A stretch of DNA of 60,000 bases from Cristatella mucedo (lineage: Eukaryota; Bryozoa; Phylactolaemata; Cristatellidae): assembly GCA_009760855.2 (NCBI GenBank), contig WPIO01000014.1, positions 2,046,001-2,106,000 on the forward strand, in the 5' to 3' direction. Made by a program: the position numbers and the translations under genes. Position 1 is the first letter of the stretch. Each line of letters starts with the position of its first letter. This document shows, one piece after another, positions 45,140-57,387 of this stretch. The notes under the pieces were generated by a model, which was not told the origin of the DNA, ran no database searches, and saw only the letters and a list, made by a program, of their open reading frames with translations.

Positions 45140-45260
45140 GCGACGGCACATTGGGTAAGGTGGTTTCTTTTCACGATCTCTGTCCCAAGGTTGTGGGTTC
45201 AAATCCTGCAGCGGGCGATCCTTTATCGCCGCTCCAAGCGGCGGTGGTAGTTGTAAAGTC
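45140..45260 (+). mobile_element. tRNA-derived SINE (SINE-2)
   Basis: CATTGGGTAAGGTGGTTTCT (A-box region) and GGTTGTGGGTTCAAATCCTG (B box), then CAGCGGGCGATCCTTTATCG. On the minus strand this yields the typical chance frame AAGFEPTTLG. Confidence 0.75.
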
Positions 45261-46499
45261 TCTCTTGTCGCTATAAAAAGAGGCTTTTAAATCAACTAGA
45301 ACTTTCTCCGAAGAAAGAGACGGTCTCGGAGTTGTTATCCAGACTTGCAGTTGTTGCTTCCTTCCACTAGGGGCACGAGGGCCTTTTTTCTCGCCTCCGA
45401 CGGCGACCGCGACGTAACGGCGCTCCATTCTTCAATAACGCCAACCTTTCCCTGCCGCCAGCAGCATACGCTGCACGCTGCACCTTAAGAATAACATCCG
45501 CATATATTCAGCCGATAAAGTTGAGATAATGCCAGCGAAGCAAGGGCAAGGAGTGCCACACCTAGCACATGGCGGCAGCACTGCTAGAGGCTCAGAGCGA
45601 TCTCGAGTTCGAAGTCAGAGTGGATAACTTGACCACGTCGCGTCGTAAGGAGACCAAATGTTGCCTCGCCACTCGATTGCCACTCCGATACAACCCCAAG
45701 GCTCAGATTGGACGCGTTCGAGGTCACGCCTGCAGTCGAAGTGTGTCGCGGAGCTCTGCTCGAACAATACATCGCTCGGAGCTTAAATCGCGTTGCCTGA
45801 GTGCTAACTAACATCGCGGTAGGGTTAGCCACTCCTTTCGGAATTAGCAAAGATTCCAGCCGGGCGCGCGGGTGCGAAAAGTTCGTCGACTTGCAGCAAT
45901 GAGCTGCATCGTTTGATCTCTTACCTCGCTGCTGCGCATGCGCACATCGACGCGGCATTGGGGCGGTGCCACTCTTTTTGAAATGACGACCGGCAGCGGT
46001 TGATGGCCGGCCAGGTTTTGCTCAGGCTCAGGGCAAGTTGGGAGGGGCGAATTTTGTCGAGTCTATGGACTGTCTTTTGACTGCGCGTAATGTAAGGAAT
46101 GTCGGAAACCTGGCAAAAGCAAAGCCGCTTTGACGAGCAGGCGCAGCGACGGCAGGAAACTATTGACGCCAAATCAAACCATAGCGCGTATCCGCTGCCC
46201 AGTCTACGGTCGTCAGTTCCTGCTGCCGGAAGACCCTGTAGCGTTGGCGCTAGGATGTATAGCGAACGAGCACCAGCATAAGAAGCCGTTTCGCTAGATC
46301 ACTTCTCTCCGTCGAGAATGGTGTTGGAGCGTTCCAAATTAGGTGATCATTTTTTCAGGCCTATAATTATTTACTCGTATTTAAAATTTGGTTGGAACAC
46401 TCTAGACGCAATGTCTTGACCTACGCACTCGTTCCGGATCTGCTCGCAGTCCTTTCCTTGGGGCGGGCAGAGACTAGAACCGCCGCGCTGCCTCACTGG
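45261..46499. other. Nothing recognised
   Basis: Mixed-composition DNA with short overlapping open frames on both strands and no domain. Confidence 0.4.
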
Positions 46500-47405
46500 C
46501 TGCATGGCCGCCATGTTTGAGGCCAATTGCAAATGATGTCGCACGCGAAGTTGCACGAAAATTATTTCACAAAGCCGCAACAACGTTGTCTGTAACTTGA
46601 ACTTAAAAACCGCATCTTTTCTCAGCTTATTTGGAAATAGCGTGTGAATCGCTGTTTGAAAGAGCCGCACCACGCCCTTGAAGGTCGACTGCATGGCGAA
46701 CGCAGGTGCGCAATCCCTTGAAACTGTTCGATTAAACCACAGAAAAAAGTTGTCATAATATGGATCCAAAACCGAAGCTTCTTGCAGATAATTTTGGAAA
46801 TGGCATTTGTCTGGTTGTTCGCACTGGTTGTCGGGCCACTCGCAGCATGTTAAGGACCATTGGCAAGCGAGCGAGCACGCAAAATTGCCTTAAAAATCTT
46901 CGGGCTGAACCCGAATCACTTCTCAGTAATATGAAAGCGTAAGCCTAGCTTCTTTAGTGAGCCAAGCTAATTCTGGAAAGGCAGGTGGATCGCTGTTCGA
47001 AAGTGCTGGGCCACTTGCTGAGCCGTTGGAGGTCATTCGCATGAGATTGCGCACGAGCAAACGCATAAAATTGTGCTAGTGAAGCCAAAACACCGCTGTC
47101 GATCATATCAAAGCAAGACTGGAGCTTCGCATGGCTTATTTTCGAAATGTGAGTTGGATCGCAGTTTGAAAGTGTCGGGCCGCTCGCTTTGCTAGACTGT
47201 TAAAGGCCATGTGAACGAGAACGAGCTTTGGCAATTGCGTGAAATTGCGTGAGTAAACCATGTCTACTGTTTACTTCAATATGCAATCAAAATTTTGGTT
47301 GAAGCATAGGCTCACAGTCCCCTGGTAGTCGCCTGGTGACTCGCAGGACCGTAATTAGGAGGCAATTTGCACGAAAACATGCAGGCGCAAATGCATAAGA
47401 TTGTA
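46500..47405. repeat. Second diverged ~165-bp tandem array
   Basis: The phrase GGATCGCTGTTCGAAAGTG..GGGCCACT..GCTG recurs in variant form at about 46646, 46812, 46987, 47156 and 47309, a spacing of 153-175 bp. Within each unit a GGCCATTGGCAAGCGAGCGA-like block and a GCACG/GCAT..AAAATTG block follow in the same order. I see no sequence relation to the 2-4.7 kb array on either strand. Confidence 0.7.
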
Positions 47406-47407
47406 TG

Positions 47408-47510
47408 ATAATAGTAAACACTTATTATAGGGCCCTCAGAAAACGCAGTCTCTATCTAGGCACTTTTCATTTGCTGTAAAGAAAGCATGATCAAATGGAT
47501 TTTGACAGTA
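47408..47510 (-). mobile_element. LINE-A2 tail
   Basis: Plus-strand ATAATAGTAAACACTTATTA, GGCCCTCAGAAAACGCAGTC and a CATTTGCTGTAAAGAAAGCA stretch match the antisense LINE tail. It abuts the end of the tandem array. Confidence 0.65.
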
Positions 47511-48239
47511 AACCCTAAAGGACGTTGTCTATAGTGAGGCATCAAGACTTGGGCGTCGTAGCCTGCCTCGGCTCCATCGCACGCTGCCAGCGCGACTGCA
47601 AGATCGGTACACGTCTCACGCTGTACAGTGCGAGGTCCGAATGTACTTCCTTACAGATTTGTGCAGCTGCCGTCTGTCTCAAGAAGATCGGATCGACGTA
47701 TGACAGGCCCATCGATCGCTTGCAGCTTACATTCTGCTGCAAGCACTGCGCACGTTTATCGACACCGAATGCAAGGAGCAGTTGATGCAGGGGGAGGGAA
47801 GATGCAGGCAACCAGGTGGAATTATGCATCGACTCCCGTCAAACCGGAAGTCCAACTCCGGCTGCACCTTGCCTGTAAATCATCGCGTTAAATGGGTCAA
47901 CGGGAAAGAATTGTTCCTTGATTGTTGTTCCTAGATATTCATGTTCTCATTCCGATGGGGCGACCCGGTGGAGCCGTAGTTGGCGGTGATGTCGGGCACC
48001 TCACGATGCTAACACAGCTTCCGTAACTTCGTCAACAGATCGTTGTAGCTAGCTGCTCGCATCTTCGTAGGCGCCTTAACGGCACGAACGATCGAGAGCA
48101 AGGCACTGACAACATCTTGATTCTTTTTTTGTAACGACAGTGATAGTTGCTTTTGCACAATCAATATAGCAAGCGTCCAGTGATACGTAAGATGAAGGCG
48201 AACTTGGATGATAGCATACGGTCGAGGAGGCATATTGCT
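47511..48239. other. Nothing recognised
   Basis: Open frames at 47525-47891 (plus) and 47542-47829 (minus) overlap on opposite strands and have no domain. Confidence 0.4.
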
Positions 48240-48425
48240 TTTATTCTCCTGACTCTGATATACTTCCCACTTTCTCTTTGTTGCGTGAGATGAAGTCTGT
48301 CGGCTACCGAATGCGTACCGAAAGCCACTTTGGCTGTGAGTGCGCTATACAAAACTCTCCTGCGTAAGACTCACATAGTCTTTATGGCTTTGTGGAGTTA
48401 CAGACGGAGATACATTACATTCTCT
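48240..48425 (+). mobile_element. LINE-B 3' end
   Basis: TCTTTGTTGCGTGAGATGAA, GTGAGTGCGCTATACAAAAC and a GAGATACATTACATT end form an intact LINE-B terminus, useful as the empty-site reference for the solo LTR. Confidence 0.85.
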
Positions 48426-49431
48426 GCTCAGCCGAGCTACCGTTCTCTTCGACCTGCTCAATACCGGCGGCGTTCCGATGACGGTCGCAGCGAACGGGCC
48501 GCTGTGACCGTGTCAATTGAGTGACGTAGCGCTCGGAAAATGACGATCGCCGCCGCCGCCCGTCTCCTGTGCTCACAAGTGCAGTCTCCAGGTTTGGGCC
48601 ACTGCTTTTCTCGTCATGTCTCGTCTCGTCCTGCTCGCCTGCATGCCGTGACGTCAGATCCGGTACCTATCTCATTTTGCTTTACTGAGCGCTCAGCTCA
48701 TTGCTTCTGTTGCAAGAACCCGCCCAGCCCTCACCCACTGGCGTAGCTAGAAATACTTTGAGGCTGCTGCCATTAATAGTCATTCGCTACGATATTAGAG
48801 GCTACCCGGTGAGAATTTAACTAAGGACAGTATGCTGACGTGTTCGCACGTTCGCGGTTTCCTTGAACTGAGTGGGGTGAACTGGCGATTCAGCCTTGGG
48901 GAAGGTGATTCAACCACGTGCGAGCCGAATTTCGTTCGCTGACGACACAGCTGCCCGAAGCTCAACTATCTGCTGGCAGACGTCCGAAAGAAATGTGAGT
49001 GAAGACGTCCGAAAGAAATGTGAGCTAAGAAAGAACTAAGAAAGAACTGTTGCGTTTCTCTCCTCTCGCGCTCGGACCTCTCGGAATCTCTCAGACGGCA
49101 CTCACTCCGCTCGCTTGTGGCTGCCGCTGTCGTGCGGATCATTACAACGGTCAGTCGCGTCTCAACGCCAGCTTTAGGATGCTAAGCGTTGTCGGTAAGA
49201 CATGCGACTTCTCGCATTTTTTCGTAATGTCCGCAGCAAACTATCGGAACTTGTGCGCCGTCTAAGAGACTGGTCAAAGGCGGCTCTCATGGCGGATAGA
49301 TTATTTACCGGCAAACCAACCCGCTGCACTTAACTCATATTTAATATCGACCTAAAGGAGTTTCACCGGCAGGCAGAAGTTTTTGCCAACGACGAAGAAG
49401 CGGATGAATAAGGAACCGAAACGGAATTCTC
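48426..49431. other. Nothing recognised; small direct repeats
   Basis: GACGTCCGAAAGAAATGTGA occurs twice in tandem at about 48979-49023, followed by an AAGAAAGAACT doublet. No exon is recognised. Confidence 0.4.
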
Positions 49432-50455
49432 TCAACTCACTTGTATTGATGACGTCCGCACATGGATGGCATCAAATTTTCTAAAGCTAAACGATGATAA
49501 AACTAACTTACTAGTTATGGGCAAACCCAGTGTGATTCAGAGATTTGAAAGGCTGACGCTCAAATTTGGCTCTGCCAGCATATCCCCAGTTGAATCAGCT
49601 CGAAATCTAGGTGTCATATTCCAAAGTGACCTCTCATTAGACGACCATATCAGCTCCACAGTCAAATCCGCCTATTTTCAGCTTCATAACATTGCTAAAA
49701 TTCGGGCTTGTTTAGATAAGGATACCACGTCCAAGTTGGTCCATGCATTCGTGACATCCCGTCTCGACTTCTGCAACTCACTGCTTACTAGCCTACCAGC
49801 ATGTGCGATCAGGCGATTGCAGCTGGTGCAAAACTCCGCAGCTAGGCTTGTCTGTCGTGAGCGTCGCAGTTGCCACATTACTCTACTTCTCGCCGACCTG
49901 CACTGGCTACCAGTCAAGCAACGGATTGACTTCAAGGTTTTGTCGCTCACTTTTAGGTCCCTCCATTCTGTGGCTCCAGCCTATCTGTCAGATATACTAC
50001 CCCATCAGGCCAAGCATCGTACCACCCGCTTTTCGGAATCCAATAGTCTAGAAATACCTCGTACAAACCTTAAATCCTTTGGAGACCATGCATTTAGTTC
50101 GTATGCTCCCAAAGCCTGGAACTCCCTCCCGACCTGCGTCAGAACATCCCCTGACCTGACCACATTTAAAAGGAACTTAAAAACACCTATTTAGGACAGC
50201 ATTTAGTGGGTCCCTGTGATTCGTCCTTCACGTGCTTATGCGTGCTGACACTGTGCATGCTGCCACTAACCACATTCGCATGCTGACCCTGTGCATGTCA
50301 ACCCTAACCATAGTATTCATTTTGTTTGCTTTTCAAGCATGATTTTACTTACCATTCAATTGCATTTCACTTTGCAGCAAATGTAAAGCGCCTAGAAAGA
50401 GATTAAGTTCTCTGATGGTGCTTTATCAAGTGCATTATTATTATTATTATTATTA
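49432..50455 (+). mobile_element. LINE-A 3' half with a long open frame
   Basis: Frame 49466-50194 is uninterrupted for 242 residues: SNFLKLNDDKTNLLVMGKPS, SARNLGVIFQSDLSLDDHIS, SAYFQLHNIAKIRACLDKDT, LVQNSAARLVCRERRSCHIT, LHWLPVKQRIDFKVLSLTFR and APKAWNSLPTCVRTSPDLTT. It ends KTPI instead of KTHLFRTAF because of a small deletion. The full 3' UTR, the hairpin and an ATT tail (50436-50455) follow. The 5' part with the reverse transcriptase is missing. It is the youngest-looking LINE-A copy in the window. Confidence 0.9.
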
Positions 50456-50727
50456 ACGGAAGATATTTCCGCTTGCGAGCAGGTCTTAAGTTGTGGGTCT
50501 TAGCTTGTGGCATACAAGCTCGAACTTCACAACCTCGGCCGTCAATTCGGGCCCCCGCAGCCTGCAATTCGTTTTCGTTATTGTTATCTGCGAACGTTTG
50601 GCTTTTCTGCTCTGCACAAACGAGGCTGCTGATTCGGTTTATCTTGACATTTTGAATACCAGCTGACGCCCGTTTGCAGATCATTAGAGGACGCTCTAGT
50701 ATCCATCAGTTACTAAGGATCTCCTGC
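50456..50727. other. Nothing recognised
   Basis: Short spacer between LINE-A and a foldback half-copy. Confidence 0.4.
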
Positions 50728-50835
50728 AGTGGTGTAAAAGTAGAGCTGAGCACTCATTTATAATTTCACCCGATCCGTCAAGTATTCACCGTGCTATGGA
50801 ATTTACAAGGCACAGAGCTACATTGTAAACGACGA
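50728..50835 (+). mobile_element. Half copy of the foldback element
   Basis: GCAGTGGTGTAAAAGTAGAG, CTGAGCACTCATTTATAATT and GTATTCACCGTGCTATGGAA, then TTTACAAGGCAC, match the second arm of the 57.4-kb foldback. The opposite arm is absent. Confidence 0.65.
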
Positions 50836-53800
50836 CAGGTCCTACGCGACAAAGCAGAAAGAAAAAGAAAGATCGCTCCTTCGAAAAAGAAGCCGGCGGC
50901 GAGGCCCCGAGAGAAGTGCAGACTCACATCACGCTTGCTCGGATGCACTACCTGTGCTGAGCGCCCCAACGTCCGACGTCAAGAAAATTATTGCTCGCCA
51001 TGGAAACGGGACTTCCTTCTGGATGTACAACTAGCCTGCTCGGCTACCAACTCTTTTCTAACACAGAAAACCGATCTGGCAAGGATCCGTAAATAGTGTC
51101 ATGTTGGGCACGAATGCGAAACAATACAGCCCCTTTCTCCTGGCGATGTCCTGCCAAAATGCCTTCTGTGGTTAGTAGACAGTATGAGCTAGGGTAGAGT
51201 CGCCGGAGAGCAGAGCGAGCTTGTTGTTTATTGTAAGTTAATTGACCAGCCATTATTCGCAGTGGACACGTCGAGTCCAGACTGGTCATACGGAGTGCTG
51301 CCCAACTTCTGGCTGGCAGTGCAGTAAGGAGACGGCCACGAGTGACTACAGCATCTAACCAAATACGGCATTACCGTTTAAGTCATTCACTGACTGCTAC
51401 ACATGGGTGTTGGGCGAACCTCACGTTATAACAGCTGGTCTCCAATGATTGAAACAGCAAAAAAATGAATTAAAAGAATGTACTGAGCGATTATCCGAAA
51501 CACCAACCGAGCTACACACGCCTTACAGTTAAGATTAATTAAATCAGAACTCCCTGTAACAGTGTCGGTGCAAAAGTACCACATTGCCATGACGCCTTGG
51601 GTTTAAGACCATCTTAAGAACTCTCTAGGCCAGAAATGACAGTGGCACCCGTAAATAATACTTCTCCGGCAGACGACACGAACACAAATGGGAGACTACA
51701 ATTCCATTCGACACAGTGAAATAACATTTTAATTGCATCCATATAAAAAGTTCGAATATTTTGCACGCACGTTAAGGTGCTAGAGGCAGTAAAAGATTCA
51801 ACAGGAACACCAGCAAGTAGGTAGGGCGAGCAACACCAGCAGGGAAATGCAAGATTACTGACTGAGCACTGCCAGCCCCAGCAGTTGCAGCAAACACAGA
51901 AATAGCCATTTGACATGGCACATTAAACTAAACAAGATTCACATGTAGAAATTATACAAGCGACGAGATCCGATGACGCGGTCCCGACCTGGCCATCATC
52001 AGTCGGTTTCGAAGCCGGTTAAACGCATCCTCCTTCGATTAGCTTACTTCCACGAGACTACACCAGCTACCAGAGGTTCAATCATCAACATCGCCAGAGG
52101 CCTCTAGGCCAGCACTATCCTAGAAAAGAGAAGTAAAATGTCTCTACTAAACTTCAGAACAGAAGCAAAATAGTCTTGTCGCTGGGTAAGTGGCAACTTC
52201 AAACAGAACACATGGCCTCAGCATGGTGGGTAAATCCAAAAAAAAACTGGCACCACATCATCAGTGAAGTAATCCATGACATAAAAAAGGCCGCAAGGCC
52301 AACACTCGTACGTTTCTCAAAGAATGCAATCGCCTGGGTGGGTGTGTGCAGATAAAGTCACCAGGTGCCTATGTTGATACCCTTTCTGGTCGAACCATCA
52401 GTCAGGTGAACCAGAGAATGGAATGCCACATTCCTCTGACTAAGGATGCCTCAAGCATCGGCAACTCAAAAGTAACGAATGACAGCCGATAGCATCTTGC
52501 CGACCAGTCAAAGATGCATCTGATATTAGTAGCTGAGCAAAGAAAAACTCATTAAAAGCAGCAACAGAAGCTCTGCACTACATACATCATGGTGTTCTAC
52601 TGAAACGATTGCACAAACTTGGCGATTTAAACGATTTTTCAAACAATATCAACCCAGCTTTACTGCAAGTAGGTGGGTGGCAAGATATCGCTAATGTGGT
52701 TGGCCAGCTCTTAGTTAGTCGATCTATCTCCCCCCCCCCTGAAGACCGGTCAACCTAAGATCAGCCTCTGCGTCGACAGTATCACCTTGTTGTTGCCCCA
52801 GATTGATGCTGATTGCACAGTGCATGCAGCACTGCAGGGCCTAGCAACAGTTTCTGGTCACTACAAAAATTAGAGGCTCGGCTGATTTAACAGCCTTATA
52901 ATTCACAAATCAGCTGAGGAGCCCTAGCAAGTTTTACAACAGCTTACAGCAGGCGATAAAAGACTGCTTGACAGACGATTCGAACTTTCTCCCCGAGTCG
53001 GGAAGATCGACCTTACCACAGGGCAAAGACCCAGATCAAGCCAAACAAGCTAGCTCAACATAAAAATTAGTAACTTCTATGCAAATAAGGTCAGCAGAGA
53101 CTACGATGCTCACTATTGTCATCTTAAGTGTAAATTTTAAGTCATGAGTACTTGCTGATATGAGATGCACAATATTCGGCCATGGGAGTGCTACAGTTGC
53201 AGAACCTGGTGCTCAGCTCTGTTCTGCTGCTGCTTGTTCATCGACATGGAGGTAGCTATCGAAACAGAATGTGGTAAGCTACCAGCTAATGGGTTAGTGC
53301 CCTGATGCAGATCAAGCATAAGAGCTGTTCCGTTAAATTGGCTGTTCCTTTTGATCAATTGAGACTGCATCAACTATGTATCCTCATGCCACACCTGGAA
53401 GAGAGCTTACCTGAACTGCCAAATCTCACTCCAGCTGCTACAGCACTTGCTGGTTCACAGTCTAAGTAACTCGGGATACCCGATCGCTCTCACGTAGTCA
53501 AAATTATGTCACCACCTGCCGTGCTGCTGCTTTGGCAGCTTAATTAGTTCATTTCAAGAGTGCAGATGTCTGTTTCGTGTGTACCACCAGCCACGAACCC
53601 ACCCCCATATCGAATTGCACCCACTTCTGGACTGCTATCTAAAAGCATAAATACAACGTGATCCTTCTACGAGTCACACGTGCTGCAAGGCCAGGCAAAA
53701 GTGCACTGCAAAGCATAAAAAGATATTGGTCTGCTGCATCATCTTTTCTAGAAATCTCCACTCAATTATATGGCAATGAAGCCGTCCAGTTTGTCGGCAT

Positions 53801-54188
53801 GTAACCCCGCAAAGCAAAGGCATGATCATTGTGGAGTATGTACAAAGTTGCACCGACAGGGAAAGCTAGAGGCAAGCGTTGCTATCCTAACCAATCTCGA
53901 CGGTCAACTGCTCCCTCTGCTGTGCCATCTAAACAGCAAGCAAGAGCAGCCAGAGTGCTATACTAGCACGAGTCGTAGCACCAAAATAACCACCACACGG
54001 AAGACTGGGCAAGCAAACGATTCTAACTACAATGATATAAATGCAAGCAAGTCGCAGCTAGCAGGCAACCGTGAGTCGGGCTGCTTTTCTATATGCCAAG
54101 GCACTGCTAGTCCTAAAACACTGGCTGCTTCACATTCTCAGCAGCTGTCCGGCGGCCACTTTGAGACCTTTTCAAGCTCACTTGCTAC
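50836..54188. other. Low-repeat DNA, no confirmed exon
   Basis: Downstream side of the TGF-beta-like gene (minus strand). It holds a Cys-rich minus-strand open frame at 51614-51916 (FCVCCNCWGWQC, then PCWCCSPYL) that fits no family I know. There is also a C homopolymer at about 52729-52738. I searched by eye for a TGF-beta-type cystine-knot domain and did not find one. Confidence 0.4.
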
Positions 54189-54694
54189 CTATTGCAGCAG
54201 CTGGCTAAGATAATAATTCTGGGTCGAGTTGTCACCACAAATCGTGTAGTCAAACAGCAGGGCCGGCACGTCACTTTGGCTGAATATGGTGTCGTTCAGG
54301 CAAGGCAAGCTGCTGTCAGCTGTTCCATTAAACTCGCAGTGCAAAACCACGGTGACAACAATGGCACGCTCCTTGTTCTCCCAGAGCGGAGCTATGATGC
54401 TGGTCAAATTAGCAGTAACGTAGTGAGTGCACTGCTCGCGGCATTCTTCGTCGGACGGCCAGACGTCAGCCACGGCTACAACTCCAGGGAAGGATGGTGA
54501 TCTGGCAAGGTCGAAGTCTGTCGGAATATCGTCAGCTGTCACTTCAATCCATATATTCTGTTCCAGGGCTTCGCTCAGTGGTAAGTACAGAGTGGCGTGG
54601 TAGAGACTCACGGTGTTAAAGTCGGAGAAGCTGCTGTTGATGTGCGGCAGGCTAAAGGTGAGGTTAAATGTGCCGACGTCTGGGAGACGTGTGC
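54189..54694 (-). CDS. TGF-beta propeptide-like exon (second known exon)
   Basis: A 506-nt exon after a strong acceptor (TAGTCTTTCATTTCAG on the minus strand). It reads TRLPDVGTFNLTFSLPHINS, VSLYHATLYLPLSEALEQNI, THYVTANLTSIIAPLWENKE, RAIVVTVVLHCEFNGTADSS and DVPALLFDYTICGDNSTQ before TAG at 54189. The FNLTFSLP..LYHATLYL block fits the TGF-beta propeptide pattern (FNLSSIP..AELRLY). NLTSIIAPLWE..VTVVLHC fits the later propeptide strand (FDVTxxVxxWL..LxLHC). There are several N-glycosylation sites (NLT, NSS, NGT, NDT, NST), consistent with secretion. The phase (2 nt, then codons) matches the donor of the exon at 58.7 kb exactly. No ligand domain follows. An alternative donor (GTGGTGAC in the ICGD codons) could bypass the stop. 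The family call is by pattern only. Confidence 0.5.
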
Positions 54695-57299
54695 CTGAAA
54701 TGAAAGACTAACACTTAAGTAACTATATATTCGTTAAAATAGTATCACTAATAAATCCACCATTTTTATTTTTTCACGACAAGCTATTCGAGTTGGGAAG
54801 GATACTCAACTTGGCTGCTTACAAGTCAACAATACAAATACCGTTTCTAGCATGCACGATTTTAGTAGCCCCTGTGTGCCGGTCGTGGGCTCTCGGTAAT
54901 TTTACTTGACTCCTGGAAGTATTCAACATACATCTGTCCCAAATAACACCTCATTCTGGTTTGCATTAAAGTGCATGTATAGCTTGGCTCCAAACTACCG
55001 TGGGAACACAAACACATAAGAAATTGTGCTTACAGCTGAGCCCTTACTGGTATATCAGATCAAGGCTTTAAGTGACACAGTTATGATTTCACTACAGTCA
55101 AGCAGACAGCACACAGGCAAGGCCAATTACCACAGCACAAGTAATGCTTGCAACTATTGGAAATGCAGTAACCACCTTAAGCTGCATTTACAAAGGCAAA
55201 TTTTATGCTTCAGGATTTGATGAAAGAGGCAGCAGGACCAAATCTGGCAACTTTTTTTTTTATTTGGATGTTACTTCTACTCTAGCCGGGATGCCTAAGC
55301 TAGGCGACCAATCGCACGTGCTGGATCTTTCAAGGCGCCAAAACGAGCACAGCCGAATAACAGTCACCCACACTATATACACTAAAAGATCAGCACTAGT
55401 TAATACTAGTTAATTTCATTTATTGCCTTTCTTTAACAGCATAGTTTTCGTTTGAAGCAAACTCAAAATTCGGCATTATTCGGCTTGTTAAGGAATGCAT
55501 AGACTTACCTCAACTGTTAAGTCAAAGCAGTCTGCCAATCACCTTCTATGCAATCATAGAAATCCTTAGATAAGCTGCCACCTATTGGCTGCCTGAGACT
55601 GCAATGTCTCTAACACCTGAGCACATTAAAATGCCTACAACTACTAATCTTGGCCGAGTTCTGCATACATCGTGTTTGAAAAAATTAAGCTGGCCTACTC
55701 GATTAAATGCTGCTGCAGACAGACCAGTTGGGGAGTTATCACCAAACTGAGTGGGCTTGCTAATTTGACGAGCAGGTAGTTTCTGGTCGCTGACAACAGC
55801 ATTGTTTCAGCTCGATATCCTATTGCAATAACTACACTCCGACAGTACAACAGGATTCTGCTTAGGCAGATGAATGATCATTTAATGCCAAGGCTTTGTC
55901 CTGTATTAAGAGCAGTGGAACAACGTCTCAAAAACTCACTCTGTATACTGACTCAACAATCCAAAAGTTTAACAAGACAACATCTTCTGCCCGTCTTAGT
56001 AACATCTTAGTCCCGTGGTAGGTGGCCTGTAGTAATTCTGCCCTTTTCCAAGAGCTGACTTCCTGTCATTGCTACCTAGATTTTTCCAACGACCCTCTTT
56101 GTTTTCGGGGCTAAACCTTTTGTCTAATCGTAAACCGAAGCTGTCGAGCTTCACACTGTATACCAAATTAGAGAGCTGCTAAGGCAACACAGCAACTCAT
56201 TCACACTGCCGTGTTGCACTTATGACTAAATGAAGGTGTTTGACCTTCGGCCTCTTTACCAGCTGCTTCAGGACTAGGCTGTAGAGATTGAAAGCAGAAA
56301 CAACACTGGACAGATCTCAACCCATCCTAAGATGCTATACTAGTTACCTGCAGGAATAGTTGGTCACCTACAAGAAAATATAAACGATCGCTTAGGCAAT
56401 GCCGGTCATCAGGCCAGGGGGTTAGTAGTACATTCAAACTGCAGCTGGCCACCACTAGCATGCATACCGTGACCCCTATTTCTGGAACTATTGCCTGTGG
56501 CTCTCAGAGATACAATCGTTAAAATTAAGCACTCAAGCCTTGACCTTTCAAGGCAATGATCAAATTGAAATAGAGGTAAATGTAACTTCTCTCCCTTTTC
56601 TGAAGCCCATCCTACAAGCATGTCAATAGTGCAGTACAAGGTCAAACGCAAATCAATCGCTTTGAGGGTCATTTGTAAGATCAACCGAGGTGATGAGGTG
56701 GCGACCTCTACAGGAATGGCTGGCGATTATTGCCGATGAGAGTAAACAAAATTGTTGAGGAGCCAACATGACAACTAAACCCTAAACCAGTGGCTTGATA
56801 CTCTTCCACTGCTTTATGGCTACTCCTCTGTGCAACTCGCTGACAGTGGCAGCAGAACATGTCTTGAGGCAACTCCCTACCAAGGTTAGCAATGCCAGCC
56901 AAATAACCCAAGTTGTAGCTACATTTCTACTCGTTTCCGGCAAAGTGGTGATCAGCAGTGGTTTCCTCTTTGTGTCCTTAGCTTCAAAGACAGCAAAAAA
57001 TGCAATATGCACGAAACCGGTCTAACTAGTAGCCCATGTACTTCAAGGGTTAGAGCATTGATCAAGGTAACCCAAGCCTGCAATTCTGCCAGAGGTTAAG
57101 ATTTTGCTTGATTCTCCAGCAGGCCTTAGGGACCTATATGCTTAAACTGAATGTCTTCCGAAACCGAAATCACCCAGGTCGAAACCACATTTCTCCTCAT
57201 ATTCGGCCAACTTACAGCCAGTTGGGAGCACTTTGGCCGGCTATCACCTAGAGAACATCAGCAGAATCAATAAGTAAAGATGGAACGTTAAGGATTAAT

Positions 57300-57387
57300 G
57301 AGGTAAAGTGGTGCTCGCTCTTCACGACTCGGGTCGTGGGTTCGAATTCTTCAGTGGACGATCCTTTAATCGAGATACATGTTAGCA
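57300..57387 (+). mobile_element. tRNA-derived SINE (SINE-2)
   Basis: AATGAGGTAAAGTGGTGCTC (A-box region) and GGGTCGTGGGTTCGAATTCT (B box), then CAGTGGACGATCCTTTAATC, parallel the 45.2-kb copy. It ends where the foldback begins. Confidence 0.65.

Noticed and set aside
45171-45428. Minus-strand frame ending AAGFEPTTLGQRS
   Set aside because: GFEPTTLG is the usual antisense translation of a tRNA B box in SINEs.
53770-54213. 147-residue plus-strand open frame
   Set aside because: Low-complexity Ser/Thr/Gln composition, no domain. Its 3' end and the plus-strand frame at 54192-54500 are antisense to the better-supported minus-strand exon.
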